A stretch of 64,000 nucleotides of DNA from an uncultured bacterium. GTDB lineage: Bacteria > Verrucomicrobiota > Lentisphaeria > Victivallales > UBA1829. The translations under genes and the position numbers were made by a program. Shown in pieces: positions 1 to 8,677 of the stretch. The notes below the pieces were generated by a model, which saw nothing but the letters and a program-made list of their open reading frames with translations, made no database searches and was not told where the DNA came from. Within the stretch, counting starts at the first letter, position 1; every line of letters begins with the position of its first letter. The stretch spans positions 1-64,000 of the forward strand of contig URKJ01000004.1 of the NCBI GenBank assembly GCA_900548385.1. Direction: 5' to 3'.

Positions 1-127
1 GGTGGTGCAGAACCGCGACCCGAAAGATCTTGCAAAGTTTTTCAATATGCCGCGCACCACTGTTTATTCCATCCGGCTGCGGATGGAGGAGAAACTCCGG
101 GAAATCGTCAAGTCACTTGATTTTTGA
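1..127 (+). CDS. C-terminal fragment of a helix-turn-helix protein
   Basis: The open frame enters from the left edge and stops at 125-127, giving about 41 residues. The fragment contains DPKDLAKFFNMPRTTVYS followed by a basic, Leu-rich helix, which resembles sigma-70 region 4 or a similar helix-turn-helix. It runs towards a shared terminator at 231-263 and converges with the phage lysis-region genes. It is probably still inside the prophage because no attachment site separates it from them. The full protein cannot be identified from this piece. Confidence 0.55.
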   Translation, partial: VVQNRDPKDLAKFFNMPRTTVYSIRLRMEEKLREIVKSLDF

Positions 128-230
128 GTCCGCGCAAACGCTTCACCGCAATCCGGCGGCGCCGGAATCCGAACCGACCGGTGAGGTCAGATATGCGAAA
201 TGGTTTGCTTATTTCTGATCTTAAAAACAA

Positions 231-263
231 AAAATCCCGGACTCTCACCGGGTCCGGGATTTT
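231..263. terminator. Bidirectional terminator
   Basis: A perfect 12-bp inverted repeat (AAAATCCCGGAC at 231-242, GTCCGGGATTTT at 252-263) has a 9-nt loop, with A and T runs on the two sides. It lies between the gene entering from the left edge and the leftward gene ending at 285, so it can stop both transcripts. Confidence 0.85.
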
Positions 264-284
264 GCAAATCATCCCCCTCTGAAT

Positions 285-689
285 TTACTTCTTTTCGGCG
301 TTTTCAAGAAACCATTTGGCGAATTCCGGGGACTCCTTAACGAGTTCCACAAGATACCCGGAAACCTGCGGACCGACTTTCCGGCGAATCTTCTTGATGC
401 CCTTGATGTTGCCGGTTTTCTTGTCGACGGTGACTCCGGTATCATCATTGATCTCGATTTCCCACTCCGAATTCTCCCGGCAGACGTCGATCACGTTCAG
501 CCCGTCCGTCAATGAGATATTCGCCGTCATGCTCTGCGGATCAATCCCCGCCTGTGCGCGCGTCCCGATTGTGAAGCCGCCGACGTTGTGGCTACACCCA
601 GCCGCAAATGCGACCATCCCTGCAATCGCTCCGATTACGATTCCTGTCCGGATTTTATCCCAAATCCCGAAAATTTCCGCTCTGTCCAT
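285..689 (-). CDS. Putative phage lipoprotein, last gene of the late operon
   Basis: This 134-residue protein has a hydrophobic segment at about residues 15-32 ending in FAAGC, which resembles a lipobox with Cys32 as the lipidated residue. The rest is soluble and charged. It is the final leftward gene before the terminator at 231-263 and directly follows the holin-like gene. Its position matches spanin or lysis-accessory genes, but no family was recognised and function is inferred from place only. An odd point is the fairly long stretch before the hydrophobic segment for a type II signal. Confidence 0.6.
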   Translation of the reverse strand: MDRAEIFGIWDKIRTGIVIGAIAGMVAFAAGCSHNVGGFTIGTRAQAGIDPQSMTANISLTDGLNVIDVCRENSEWEIEINDDTGVTVDKKTGNIKGIKKIRRKVGPQVSGYLVELVKESPEFAKWFLENAEKK

Positions 690-713
690 GTTTTTTGTTC
701 CTTTCTTTGTGTT

Positions 714-968
714 TTATTTGAATATCGCCACTATCACAGCGCTCGCCGCGACCGCTGTCGTGATGATCCACTTCCAATCGGATTTGTTCACCGTTGCGGA
801 TTGATGGTGCGCTTCTACGCTCTGCCGCAGCAAACGGAATTCGGACAACAGACCAGGCTTCCCGTTGCCGTAAATCGCCTCAAAGACCCGCCATGTGGTT
901 TTGTTATTTTCATCTAGCTGACTTTCGACTTTGGAAAGCCGCTCATTTACGGTCAGTTTTGCCATCAT
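714..968 (-). CDS. Small holin-like membrane protein
   Basis: About 85 residues. A predicted coiled coil (KLTVNERLSKVESQLDE) is followed by a polar linker and one C-terminal transmembrane helix (WIITTAVAASAVIVAIF). This layout resembles XhlA-type phage lysis proteins, which sit in the inner membrane and help release the lysin. The start at 968 overlaps the stop of the preceding gene (ATGA), so the two are probably translationally coupled; starting at 965 is equally possible. No endolysin was recognised nearby. Whether this is a true holin is inference. Confidence 0.55.
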   Translation of the reverse strand: MMAKLTVNERLSKVESQLDENNKTTWRVFEAIYGNGKPGLLSEFRLLRQSVEAHHQSATVNKSDWKWIITTAVAASAVIVAIFK

Positions 969-1243
969 TCCGGATCCCAGATACAAGTTTCCAATTTTTC
1001 CCTTACCTCCTGTGGCACAGTTTGCAGGAATGCAACAAATACCGGGTCATCGCTCGCCAGATAATTGGCGGCGAAAAATTGATCCAGAACCCCGGCTTCC
1101 TCTAACTGTTTCCGGTACGGCTCCCACGAATCGCCGAGCGTCCGGATGATTTTCAGTGTGCTGTATTTTTTGACTTCCGCAGGTTTCGCGGCTCTGCGTG
1201 CTGCCTCCTGTGCCTCGAACGTTTTTGATGGAATAATTTTCAT
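965..1243 (-). CDS. Small phage protein of unknown function
   Basis: A 92-residue, mostly helical protein without membrane segments. It begins with a basic, Ala-rich stretch (EAQEAARRAAKPAEVKK) and ends in CIWDPE. It lies between the last fibre gene and the holin-like gene, with 12 bases to the first and an overlap with the second. Similar short proteins often follow tail-fibre genes in phages and may act in fibre assembly. I do not recognise a family. Confidence 0.55.
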   Translation of the reverse strand: MKIIPSKTFEAQEAARRAAKPAEVKKYSTLKIIRTLGDSWEPYRKQLEEAGVLDQFFAANYLASDDPVFVAFLQTVPQEVREKLETCIWDPE

Positions 1244-1255
1244 TTTGTTTTTTCC

Positions 1256-3010
1256 TTATGCAATGATGCAGGCTAGCGTATATCCGAACGAATTACCTGA
1301 TGCGTAGCTATTCAAATCCCCTTGATTCAGAACGCATTGCTCATCACAAGAGGATCCCACTATTGGAGAACGCAAAACATAACCCTGCGGCGTTGCAGTA
1401 TCTTTCAGGTACTTAATTCTTGAACCACCTCCACTGTAATACTCCAAATATGCATTCTCTGTAATTGCGTTATTAGCCAAACCGGAAACTTGTGAGCGGG
1501 AAAGTGCCCAGAACTTTGCTTGATGGATAAAAGCATCACCGCCCTCCGGGTTGGATTTCGCCGTAATCAGCTTAGCGGGTTTTACTATATCGAGGAATTC
1601 CGGATCAATGTATCTCAAGAATCCATTCCGGTTAAGCAAGGCGCTGCTGCATGTATCAAAAATGGTAGTCGGGGAATACCATTCCCCCGCTTTACCGTCA
1701 GAGTTCGCCCACTGGATCATATTGCTTTGAATGGCATTGTTTGAGCCGCCTGTTGCTCTAATATCAAAATTCTTTTCGTACCATGAAGCAACCGGCACGG
1801 GATCCCCGATGTTGTAATCGGTTCCCTCAACAAGAGCTATGTACTCCGTTCCGGAAAGCGTATAGTATGTTTTCAATTCCTGTGCGGTTTCGTCCGCGGT
1901 TAGCGCATAAAGCGCTTCTGCTACATCGTATGGCGCATTGAATAAACAGTCTACCATGTCAAGGCACATGCTGTGCGTAAGCGTTTCGTCTGCCGCCTGC
2001 ATCTGGTCGTGTCCAACGACTCGGAACCAAAGCCCCGTACCGTCTGCGTGCGTGTATTCCGGATGATCCACCACGAAAACCGTTCCGACCGGCCAGAGCT
2101 CCGGTCCTCTCCCTGCGCGGACGAACGATTGAACCATTCCCCACGACATGGACGTGGTCTCCGCGTATCGGTTCGCATCTTGATTGTTCCAGACTCCGCC
2201 TGTTGCCTGCGAAAACAGCTTATAGAAATATGTTGTTCCGGCTTCTCTTTCGGCATCATGAAAGCCATCGCTCCGGTACTTGTTTTTGGTCGCATCGGCG
2301 CGGCTGGTCTCCGCGATGATCTCCCCGTCTTCCGAATTCTCCGGATAACTTCCTTCTTTCCGGACAAGTACCGTCCGGTCCCACCGCGCGAGCACGGAAC
2401 CGTTGAGCGTTACGTCGTCCGGGTCGATCCACGTCATCAGCGTTCCCTCATCCGTGCGCCTGATGCCCATTCCCGTACAGGCGGCAAGCTCCACGCGCGT
2501 GTTCGACTGCATCAGCGCGTCGATCTGCGCTTTGGAATAATAATCCGGAGACGCATCGGCAGGCGCTCCCTCGGAGGTGTGGACGCGAGGAAGAAGCCGG
2601 ATGCCGTCATCATGCAGGAGCGTCCGCTCCTCCGTCTCCCCGGCGGCGATCATCACGATCTCCATCTTGACCGTCGAGCTTCCACACTGGACCAGCTGCG
2701 CGAATTTGGCGCTGTTGCAGTCCACAAAGAACCGCACGACTCCGCCGCCGGGATTCAGAATCTGGACTTTATCGCCCTCCGAAAACGCGGTCAGCTTGTC
2801 CCAGTGATAATAGTTGCTGTCCAGCGCCAGCGTGAGCGTTGCTCCGGTCAAATTCAGCGGAGTTCCATCCCCACGCAGAAACGTTATGTCGATGCTTTTA
2901 CTCTCCGTGTGTCGGAACTGCGGCTTGTCCCCGGCTTTCTCCGGCGAATCCGGCGTGCAGAACTTTAATGTGTCGATGTTCGCGTAAAACATACTTTCCT
3001 CTTCATTCAT
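1256..3010 (-). CDS. Tail fibre or receptor-binding protein
   Basis: A 584-residue protein with a beta-rich N-terminal region (about 1-150) resembling the attachment domain of siphophage baseplate or fibre proteins. A DYYSKAQIDALM motif follows at about residue 157; this is the kind of short stalk sequence found in many fibres. The remaining 420 residues are Trp/Tyr/Gly-rich and are the likely receptor-binding region. The same organisation (N-terminal domain plus YYTK-type motif) occurs in the neighbour at 4251-5399, so the two probably share an attachment site on the tail tip. The ATG lies 9 nt after a GGAGG ribosome-binding site and overlaps the stop of the DUF1353 gene. Confidence 0.65.
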   Translation of the reverse strand: MNEEESMFYANIDTLKFCTPDSPEKAGDKPQFRHTESKSIDITFLRGDGTPLNLTGATLTLALDSNYYHWDKLTAFSEGDKVQILNPGGGVVRFFVDCNSAKFAQLVQCGSSTVKMEIVMIAAGETEERTLLHDDGIRLLPRVHTSEGAPADASPDYYSKAQIDALMQSNTRVELAACTGMGIRRTDEGTLMTWIDPDDVTLNGSVLARWDRTVLVRKEGSYPENSEDGEIIAETSRADATKNKYRSDGFHDAEREAGTTYFYKLFSQATGGVWNNQDANRYAETTSMSWGMVQSFVRAGRGPELWPVGTVFVVDHPEYTHADGTGLWFRVVGHDQMQAADETLTHSMCLDMVDCLFNAPYDVAEALYALTADETAQELKTYYTLSGTEYIALVEGTDYNIGDPVPVASWYEKNFDIRATGGSNNAIQSNMIQWANSDGKAGEWYSPTTIFDTCSSALLNRNGFLRYIDPEFLDIVKPAKLITAKSNPEGGDAFIHQAKFWALSRSQVSGLANNAITENAYLEYYSGGGSRIKYLKDTATPQGYVLRSPIVGSSCDEQCVLNQGDLNSYASGNSFGYTLACIIA

Positions 3011-3381
3011 TTAACCATTCCTCCCTGATGCCAGGAATCGCCACCGAACAGACGCACGCCCCAGTACGCTCTCCGGGCGAAACGCTCCGGCATCCCGTCC
3101 TCGATCAGTAGCTCGCGGAACAGCTGATCGGCTTCCGCTTTGGTCCACCCGTCCGGATGAGTCCGGTAAATCCAGTCGTGAACGAATGCCGCCCGCAGAG
3201 CCCGCGTGTCTCCTGGCGGGAATACCCACCGCCAGAAGAACCGGGGAACGGACGCACCGTCGCTTCGGAATCCGTAAGGGACCGTGACACGTTTCCCCCG
3301 CCAGTCAACCGTCAGACCGCCCGGCTCCCGCAGAACGTAAACGTTTCCCTGTTCATCTTCCCGCAGAATGTCAATAAGCAT
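3007..3381 (-). CDS. DUF1353 family phage protein
   Basis: A 124-residue protein that matches the DUF1353 pattern: a small beta N-terminus, GFRSDGASVPRFFW at about residues 38-51, then AAFVHDWIYRT with a conserved His-Asp pair, then a helical C-terminus. Members are common in tailed phages and usually lie near fibre or lysis genes, as here. Biochemical function is not established. The conserved HDW motif and the absence of any other lysin candidate make a cell-wall role worth considering, but that is inference. Confidence 0.75.
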   Translation of the reverse strand: MLIDILREDEQGNVYVLREPGGLTVDWRGKRVTVPYGFRSDGASVPRFFWRWVFPPGDTRALRAAFVHDWIYRTHPDGWTKAEADQLFRELLIEDGMPERFARRAYWGVRLFGGDSWHQGGMVK

Positions 3382-3398
3382 GAATAATCTCCCAGAGT

Positions 3399-4244
3399 TT
3401 ATGCTACACTGTATTCTTTCGACAACTCCTGAATTTCTTCAAGTTCAAGAGCCCGGTCGAATACCCGGATACCGGAAATGAGACCGGAGAAATTTTCTCC
3501 CCAGGAGTGGGTCGCTCCAATCACGCCCTCCTGCAAAGAAAGCGAGCGGCTGATCTGTTGTGTCGAAACGAGAACTCCATTCACATAGATGCGACTGCTT
3601 TGGCCGTCATAGCTCAATGCAATGTGGTTAAAATCTGTATGTACAATGGTATTAGACGGCGAGTCGTGGTTGATTCCATTACCGCCAACATCCCGCACCT
3701 CCGTATCATTGCAATATGCAAGAGCTACGCCGTTGCCGTTGAGATTTCCCCACATAAACAGAACGGTTTCTGAGTATGCGGTCTGATCTGCTTTTGCCCA
3801 AAGAGATATTGTGTATGGATTCCCTCCGCTCGGAAAACCTGCATCAGAGAAACGCAATGTTGAGCTAGACTCAATTTTATATCCGGGGGCCCCGTTATAC
3901 GAGGTCAGAGAAACTCCTGTTCCCTGCATGGAGAGACTCTGCCCGGTTTCCGCTTGTGACAGCGACGCGCCGGAAGCATAGAAGACAAGTCCTGATGGAA
4001 CCCCGGATTCATAGATTGGAATAAACATTTTCCGGTCTCCGATTTGAACAAAAAAACCTTTTTGACCGGTGGTTGGCGCTCCGCCTTTTTCCTGAAGCGG
4101 CAGAAAAAATTTCCCCCCGGAATTTTGGACAAAAAGTCCTTTCCGCCCGGCAGCGGGCGTTTCGTCAGAAAGAGGCAGATAGATGTTGTCCATTACGATG
4201 CCTTTCTGTCCGGTTGCCGGAGTCTTTTTATCGATATACAGCAT
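3399..4244 (-). CDS. Tail-tip protein with three N-terminal repeats and a LamG-like domain
   Basis: 281 residues. The first 90 or so contain three imperfect copies of a motif built around P-(A/T)-(T/A)-G-(Q/R)-K-G, then V/F-V-(Q/D), then F/Y-(L/I)-P-(L/I). The rest resembles a concanavalin/LamG-type carbohydrate-binding jelly roll, with YTISLWAKAD, FNHIALSYDGQ, IYVNGVLV and ISGIRVFDRAL as typical strands. This domain is widespread in gut phage fibres and host-surface binding is likely. It lies between two fibre-like genes in the same operon. The repeats may mediate oligomerisation or attachment. Confidence 0.7.
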   Translation of the reverse strand: MLYIDKKTPATGQKGIVMDNIYLPLSDETPAAGRKGLFVQNSGGKFFLPLQEKGGAPTTGQKGFFVQIGDRKMFIPIYESGVPSGLVFYASGASLSQAETGQSLSMQGTGVSLTSYNGAPGYKIESSSTLRFSDAGFPSGGNPYTISLWAKADQTAYSETVLFMWGNLNGNGVALAYCNDTEVRDVGGNGINHDSPSNTIVHTDFNHIALSYDGQSSRIYVNGVLVSTQQISRSLSLQEGVIGATHSWGENFSGLISGIRVFDRALELEEIQELSKEYSVA

Positions 4245-4250
4245 AAAAAA

Positions 4251-5399
4251 TCACTCCGTTGTTGCTGCCGCAAAATCGTATGCAACAGATTCAACAGTTT
4301 CCGATGTCGAATTCAAAATCACGCTGCATGTTGTATCGCCTTCGTTGACGGAAGATACTGTTGCGAAGTCAATTATGATTGACTGACCAGAAGAACCTCC
4401 AATTACAACAGTCTCTCCGTCCGGCTTCTTTCCGGCTAGTTCGTAATTATCCCCGTTCTGACGGATATACGGTGTTATTTTACCTGTTTCCGGCGTTACT
4501 GCATCCGCATCAGACACCGGAGTGATTGGTGTATTGAACCCCGCTCCGGCGGTTCCGTCCTGCCCGACGAACCGGACCCATTTACCAGCGAAATCAGCGG
4601 CGGTCGGTGTCGTTATTTCCGTCTCTGATACGATCTCCGCGCGATACGGAAGAGAGTCGGACGGGATAAGCGAAAACCCCTTTCCGGCGGCATCCGAAGC
4701 GTAAGCAATATAGAGGTAACTGCTTGTGCCATTTGTTCCGGCTTTGCCCGGAGTTCCCGCCGGAATCTTCAATGCGTCAGACCAGTCTCCAGCGATTTCT
4801 TTGTTGCGGGAGCGCATATATTTGTCGCCGTCTGCTTGAGTAGAATGCCAATCAGTTTCTCCGTCCACAGAAAATTCATATTCATCACCTGCGGAAAGAA
4901 TCGCGTTAAGAACTGTCTTCGTATAGTAATTGTCCGGATTTTCGGTCGGCTCTCCGGCGGAATTGCGCCGATTATAAATAACCATTGTTGACTGGAGAAT
5001 CAGGTCGGGTTTAGTTTTCCCCGTTCGAGTACCTTCCAGAGCGAAACCGATTATCTTACTGTCCGTTTCTCCAAGCCATTCGGAGAGTTCGACCGTATTC
5101 GTGTCCGAAATGTAAACGTCTATGCTGTTATTGGCCTGATTAATCGTGATGCTGGTGGAACGCAATTCAACGGGATTCGGGTCGAATTTGTCATTCAGAA
5201 CGAATTCCCACGCGGCGTATTCCGCCAATGTTGAACCGGGTATCAGCGAATCCGCTGTGTCTCCGGAAAAGATGGAAAAAGACAATACGACTTCCATCCC
5301 TTTCGCAAGAGAAATTGAAGTCGTATCCTGCTGATTCGATGGGGTAACTCTCGTTCCAATCACCCCGTCCAAGCGCATAAAAATCTGTTGAGTATTCAT
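4251..5399 (-). CDS. Fibre or upper-baseplate-like protein
   Basis: A 382-residue, beta-rich protein. The N-terminal 150 residues resemble BppU-type tail-tip attachment domains. An NYYTKTVLNAIL stalk motif follows, then a short collagen-like Gly-Thr segment (IPAGTPGKAGTNGTS) and a Ser/Thr/Asp-rich C-terminus. It precedes the LamG protein by six bases in the operon. Its N-terminal organisation matches that of the fibre at 1256-3010, which suggests paralogous fibres on one tail tip. The exact role is inferred from architecture and place. Confidence 0.6.
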   Translation of the reverse strand: MNTQQIFMRLDGVIGTRVTPSNQQDTTSISLAKGMEVVLSFSIFSGDTADSLIPGSTLAEYAAWEFVLNDKFDPNPVELRSTSITINQANNSIDVYISDTNTVELSEWLGETDSKIIGFALEGTRTGKTKPDLILQSTMVIYNRRNSAGEPTENPDNYYTKTVLNAILSAGDEYEFSVDGETDWHSTQADGDKYMRSRNKEIAGDWSDALKIPAGTPGKAGTNGTSSYLYIAYASDAAGKGFSLIPSDSLPYRAEIVSETEITTPTAADFAGKWVRFVGQDGTAGAGFNTPITPVSDADAVTPETGKITPYIRQNGDNYELAGKKPDGETVVIGGSSGQSIIIDFATVSSVNEGDTTCSVILNSTSETVESVAYDFAAATTE

Positions 5400-5447
5400 A
5401 CATTCTCCCGTTTATATAGTTGTGGAGAATGTCAACGCAGAGAATTA

Positions 5448-6047
5448 TCAACAGCGTTCCCATACTGTTTCAATCAGTGAATCAAGCTCTCTATTGCATT
5501 CCTGTAATTTTTCGATTTTCAGCCAGATACTCCGGCATCGGAACGCAAGCATTCTATCCAGCCGTTGCAGATGCCATGCGGCAGCGATCAGCTCGCCCAT
5601 CGCGTATGATTTATTGACGGACTGGTAACCAATTTCGAGTTCATAAAGAGCTTTCGCCGTGGCAAGTCTCGTGCAGGAAGCCCGGTAATCAGCCGAATCG
5701 GGAAGCGGATCGACGACTGCCCGATATAAATACTCCGTTTTATTTTTCTGGTTCTCCAGAACAAGCTGCCATGCGGAAGAGTGAAGTTCGTCAAGTTCTT
5801 TACTGTAATCTTCATGCGAATAGATTCTGTCAATCAGTGCCACGCATTTTGCATTCATTTCCGGAAAATTCGTGTTATAGTGTTTTGCGGCGCAGGCGAT
5901 CTGCCCAATGACATAACTGTTTGTGATGCTCACCGGATCAGCCGGCCGGATCGCCACAGCGGTGGTGATATGTTTATTGCCGCAGAAGATACAAGTTTCC
6001 ACAGGACGGACAGTTTTGTTTTGGGTGCAGGAACATGCCATGTTCAA
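5448..6047 (-). CDS. Tail-region protein with an N-terminal Cys cluster
   Basis: 199 residues. The first 24 carry four cysteines (CSCTQ, then CIFCGNKH), which resemble a metal-binding knuckle; the remainder is mainly helical. It overlaps the upstream 877-residue tail gene by four bases, so it is translationally coupled and belongs to the tail-tip block. No known family was recognised. It may be a tail-tip structural or assembly factor. Confidence 0.5.
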   Translation of the reverse strand: MNMACSCTQNKTVRPVETCIFCGNKHITTAVAIRPADPVSITNSYVIGQIACAAKHYNTNFPEMNAKCVALIDRIYSHEDYSKELDELHSSAWQLVLENQKNKTEYLYRAVVDPLPDSADYRASCTRLATAKALYELEIGYQSVNKSYAMGELIAAAWHLQRLDRMLAFRCRSIWLKIEKLQECNRELDSLIETVWERC

Positions 6048-8677
6048 TTCTCCTCTTTTAATTCATTTTCTATGTTTTTCAAAAAGTTGTCATACTCAAG
6101 CGGAACCGAAAAATCCAAAAGCGCCGACTTCGAGATCGCGGCTGCTGTGTTCTGTGCCGCGGATGAACCGGACTCAAGAATATAGCCGGTTGCCTTCAAT
6201 TTGAAGTTGAACCAATGTTCAGTTTTCCCCGTCCAGAGGGATCCGGTATTGTCTTCGCAATAATAACCGAATGCTCCTGCCCGTTCGCAGCATCCCGGAG
6301 CATATCCCTCAAACTTGTCGAACCAATCCAGGCAGGCTCCATCCGGATACTTGTAACAGTCTTCGGAACATTCCGGCGGATCAACGATATGTACCATGTC
6401 ATATTCGGTCGCCGGCTCAAAATTCTTTTCTTCTCCGAACATTATCCGCCACACCTCTTCGGTCTCCTGAACGATTGAATATGGCTCTCCGGTCCGACGT
6501 CCCGCCACAGTTTCTTTTTTTTGAACGAGGAATTCAACGCCGACCGCGTTCAGCGGTGTGTTCGCATTCCGGGATAGCGTTAATCTGATAAGCCTGCCAT
6601 ACCATGAATGGACGGCGTAAGAGCCGTTATAACAGTCATGATAACGGGTTCCGTATTCGCATTCTTGTTCATCGCTTTGATATGAACATCCATGGACATC
6701 CCAGTTCCAATGGTTCGTTGTCTGGCTTGCCCAGTCATAGGAGTCCGGGTTAAGGAGAAGCGACCGGGCAGCATTGCCTGCGGCGGTTGCCTGTGACGGA
6801 AGTTCAGACGAATAGCGGGAGCAGGATGGTCCGCGTTTTGCCGTGATGATCTGACCGCCTGACTCATACGAATAGGTTGTGACGGGAATCATCCACCGCT
6901 GACGCAATGCCGGTCGCTCGTTGCCGTAGTACGATTCATAGACACGAATGGATGCTCCGTCTCCGACATATTCACTTTCATACCATTCGTAAGTATTGCC
7001 TTCCGAATCGGTCTCTGTGTGCACGACTTCATCATATTGTTCGGAATGCAACGAGATGAACGGATAGAGATGTGCGGTATCAATCATCAGAGAAAAATTC
7101 ATCGGATACTTGTTTGGCGGATTCGGCTGCGGCGGATTCAATTTGGTGCAGCAGTCAACCTCTACAAGCTGTCCATAGTCATTATAGCTGTAGCACTTGC
7201 CGAGAACGCAGCCGATCTCCGAAGTCGTTACCGCTTTCGTTTCGGCTCCACAGTATGAGTCGTATACCCATTCGTTGTCGAAGATTGTCAGTCCGGTTTG
7301 ACATCCGAGCGATCTTACGACTTCCGGTTCTGACCATTTGCCATTTTCGTATTTGGATTGGAAAAGCCAGGTACACCGGGCTCCTTTATCGCCGGGGTCA
7401 GGCGGCTCCGGATCGTCCGGTTCTTCCGGATCAGGAAATGATGGATGGTCCGGGTTGTTCGGCTTCGGTGGCAAAGGATCATCCGGCGGAGGTTCTGATG
7501 GCTCGGATGGCTCGGATGGCTCCGGATCAGGCGAACCTGGCTCTCCGGGATCCGGCGCGTCAGGTTCTCCGGGATCGGCTGGAGGAGCCGGCGGGTTCGG
7601 GTCATCCGGATCATCCGGATTCGGCGGCTGCGGCGGATCGGACGGCTCCGGTGGTTCCGGATTATCTGGATCATCCGGCGGCGAATCAGGAGGTGGCGGC
7701 GGTGGAGGTTCTCCCTCTCCTGCGCACCATTCCGGCGCGGCCGGATCAAGATATGTCACAATTCCGATTTCGGTATCCTCAAAAGAAAAAGAATTGATGG
7801 ATGCGCCAGTCTCGCCACTCAGGGAGACTCGCAACCCGGCATTGAAATTGAACTGATTAACGTTGCAATCGCCGATCCATGTCAGAACATCGTACCAGTC
7901 AGGCGATTGAATCAAATCTAAATCTCCGGTTGTCCAGTATTCCGGGTTCTCGCGACTGTCCACCCAATCCTGATACGGGTCTTTCTCAACCGTTAAATCA
8001 AGATTCTCAACGTCCCATTTGAACGGAATTCCTTTAACGATTCCCGCTTCCGGATTCAGTAACAGAGGCTCCGCCGTCAGGTTCTGCTGCTGTAATTTGC
8101 AGGATGCAACGGTATTATAGCGATAGCTGTCAGCAGAACGCTGCTGAATGGTGGCGGCAACTGTCAGCGTGTTTCGATACGCCTTTGTTTTTACACCATG
8201 ACCGCAGGTCGATTTGTCCAGGCTGTACTCTTTAGGCACGTTTTCGTATTCGACACGGATATAAAGCGTCGCGATACGGAGCGGCTTGTTTTCCAACGTG
8301 TCGGAGACAAATGTAACATCCGTATAGAATGGCGAGTCGCAAACATCTCCTTGTTTCGCTTTCTTGTAGAGCTTTTTCTCATCCGGTCTCTCCGGAGAAT
8401 ACCATGATTTACCCCAGAAAACAAAATCATTATAAGCTGTATCGCTCACGAACAGGCGGAACGATTCCCCGTTGAACGTGATATTGCAGGAGTTGAACTT
8501 CGTTCCGCGCTTCGTTGTTACCCCATAAGCGTAGTAATGAACAAGCGAAAACAGATTATATGACCTCAGATAATCATCACAGCTGCACTTGCATTTATCG
8601 CATGGCATGATCTGGAACCGATCATGCTCCCGGTCGTATATCAACAATTCTTTTGCATTTCTGAATATTCGGATCAT
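6044..8677 (-). CDS. Large tail-tip protein with a long Pro/Asp/Glu-rich linker
   Basis: 877 residues. The N-terminal part (about 1-315) and the C-terminal part (about 435-877) look globular and rich in Tyr, Trp and Cys. They are joined at about residues 318-433 by an acidic proline-rich linker made of PDDP, PEPPEP and PSEPSEPSEP units. The cysteine content is unusual for a phage tail protein (for example DKCKCSCDD near residue 27, and several pairs in the last third), suggesting disulfides or metal sites. Position between tail-tip genes suggests a central tip or baseplate protein. The family is unknown to me. Confidence 0.55.
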   Translation of the reverse strand: MIRIFRNAKELLIYDREHDRFQIMPCDKCKCSCDDYLRSYNLFSLVHYYAYGVTTKRGTKFNSCNITFNGESFRLFVSDTAYNDFVFWGKSWYSPERPDEKKLYKKAKQGDVCDSPFYTDVTFVSDTLENKPLRIATLYIRVEYENVPKEYSLDKSTCGHGVKTKAYRNTLTVAATIQQRSADSYRYNTVASCKLQQQNLTAEPLLLNPEAGIVKGIPFKWDVENLDLTVEKDPYQDWVDSRENPEYWTTGDLDLIQSPDWYDVLTWIGDCNVNQFNFNAGLRVSLSGETGASINSFSFEDTEIGIVTYLDPAAPEWCAGEGEPPPPPPPDSPPDDPDNPEPPEPSDPPQPPNPDDPDDPNPPAPPADPGEPDAPDPGEPGSPDPEPSEPSEPSEPPPDDPLPPKPNNPDHPSFPDPEEPDDPEPPDPGDKGARCTWLFQSKYENGKWSEPEVVRSLGCQTGLTIFDNEWVYDSYCGAETKAVTTSEIGCVLGKCYSYNDYGQLVEVDCCTKLNPPQPNPPNKYPMNFSLMIDTAHLYPFISLHSEQYDEVVHTETDSEGNTYEWYESEYVGDGASIRVYESYYGNERPALRQRWMIPVTTYSYESGGQIITAKRGPSCSRYSSELPSQATAAGNAARSLLLNPDSYDWASQTTNHWNWDVHGCSYQSDEQECEYGTRYHDCYNGSYAVHSWYGRLIRLTLSRNANTPLNAVGVEFLVQKKETVAGRRTGEPYSIVQETEEVWRIMFGEEKNFEPATEYDMVHIVDPPECSEDCYKYPDGACLDWFDKFEGYAPGCCERAGAFGYYCEDNTGSLWTGKTEHWFNFKLKATGYILESGSSAAQNTAAAISKSALLDFSVPLEYDNFLKNIENELKEEN
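7380..7725 (-). repeat. Low-complexity Pro/Asp/Glu-coding tract
   Basis: On the + strand this stretch is a run of TCCGG, TCCGGA and GGCTCGGATG-type units. Read leftward it encodes the proline-rich linker of the 877-residue tail protein. Short direct repeats such as three tandem copies of GGCTCGGAT at about 7500-7520 make it prone to length change by slippage. The Gly/Ser-rich open frame on the opposite strand is a by-product of this composition. Confidence 0.75.

Noticed and set aside
128..284. Left attachment site
   Set aside because: No tRNA or copy of the right core occurs here; the element continues beyond the window.
7338..7856. Gly/Ser-rich open frame on the + strand
   Set aside because: It is the mirror of the Pro-rich linker of the tail protein and lacks a ribosome-binding site.
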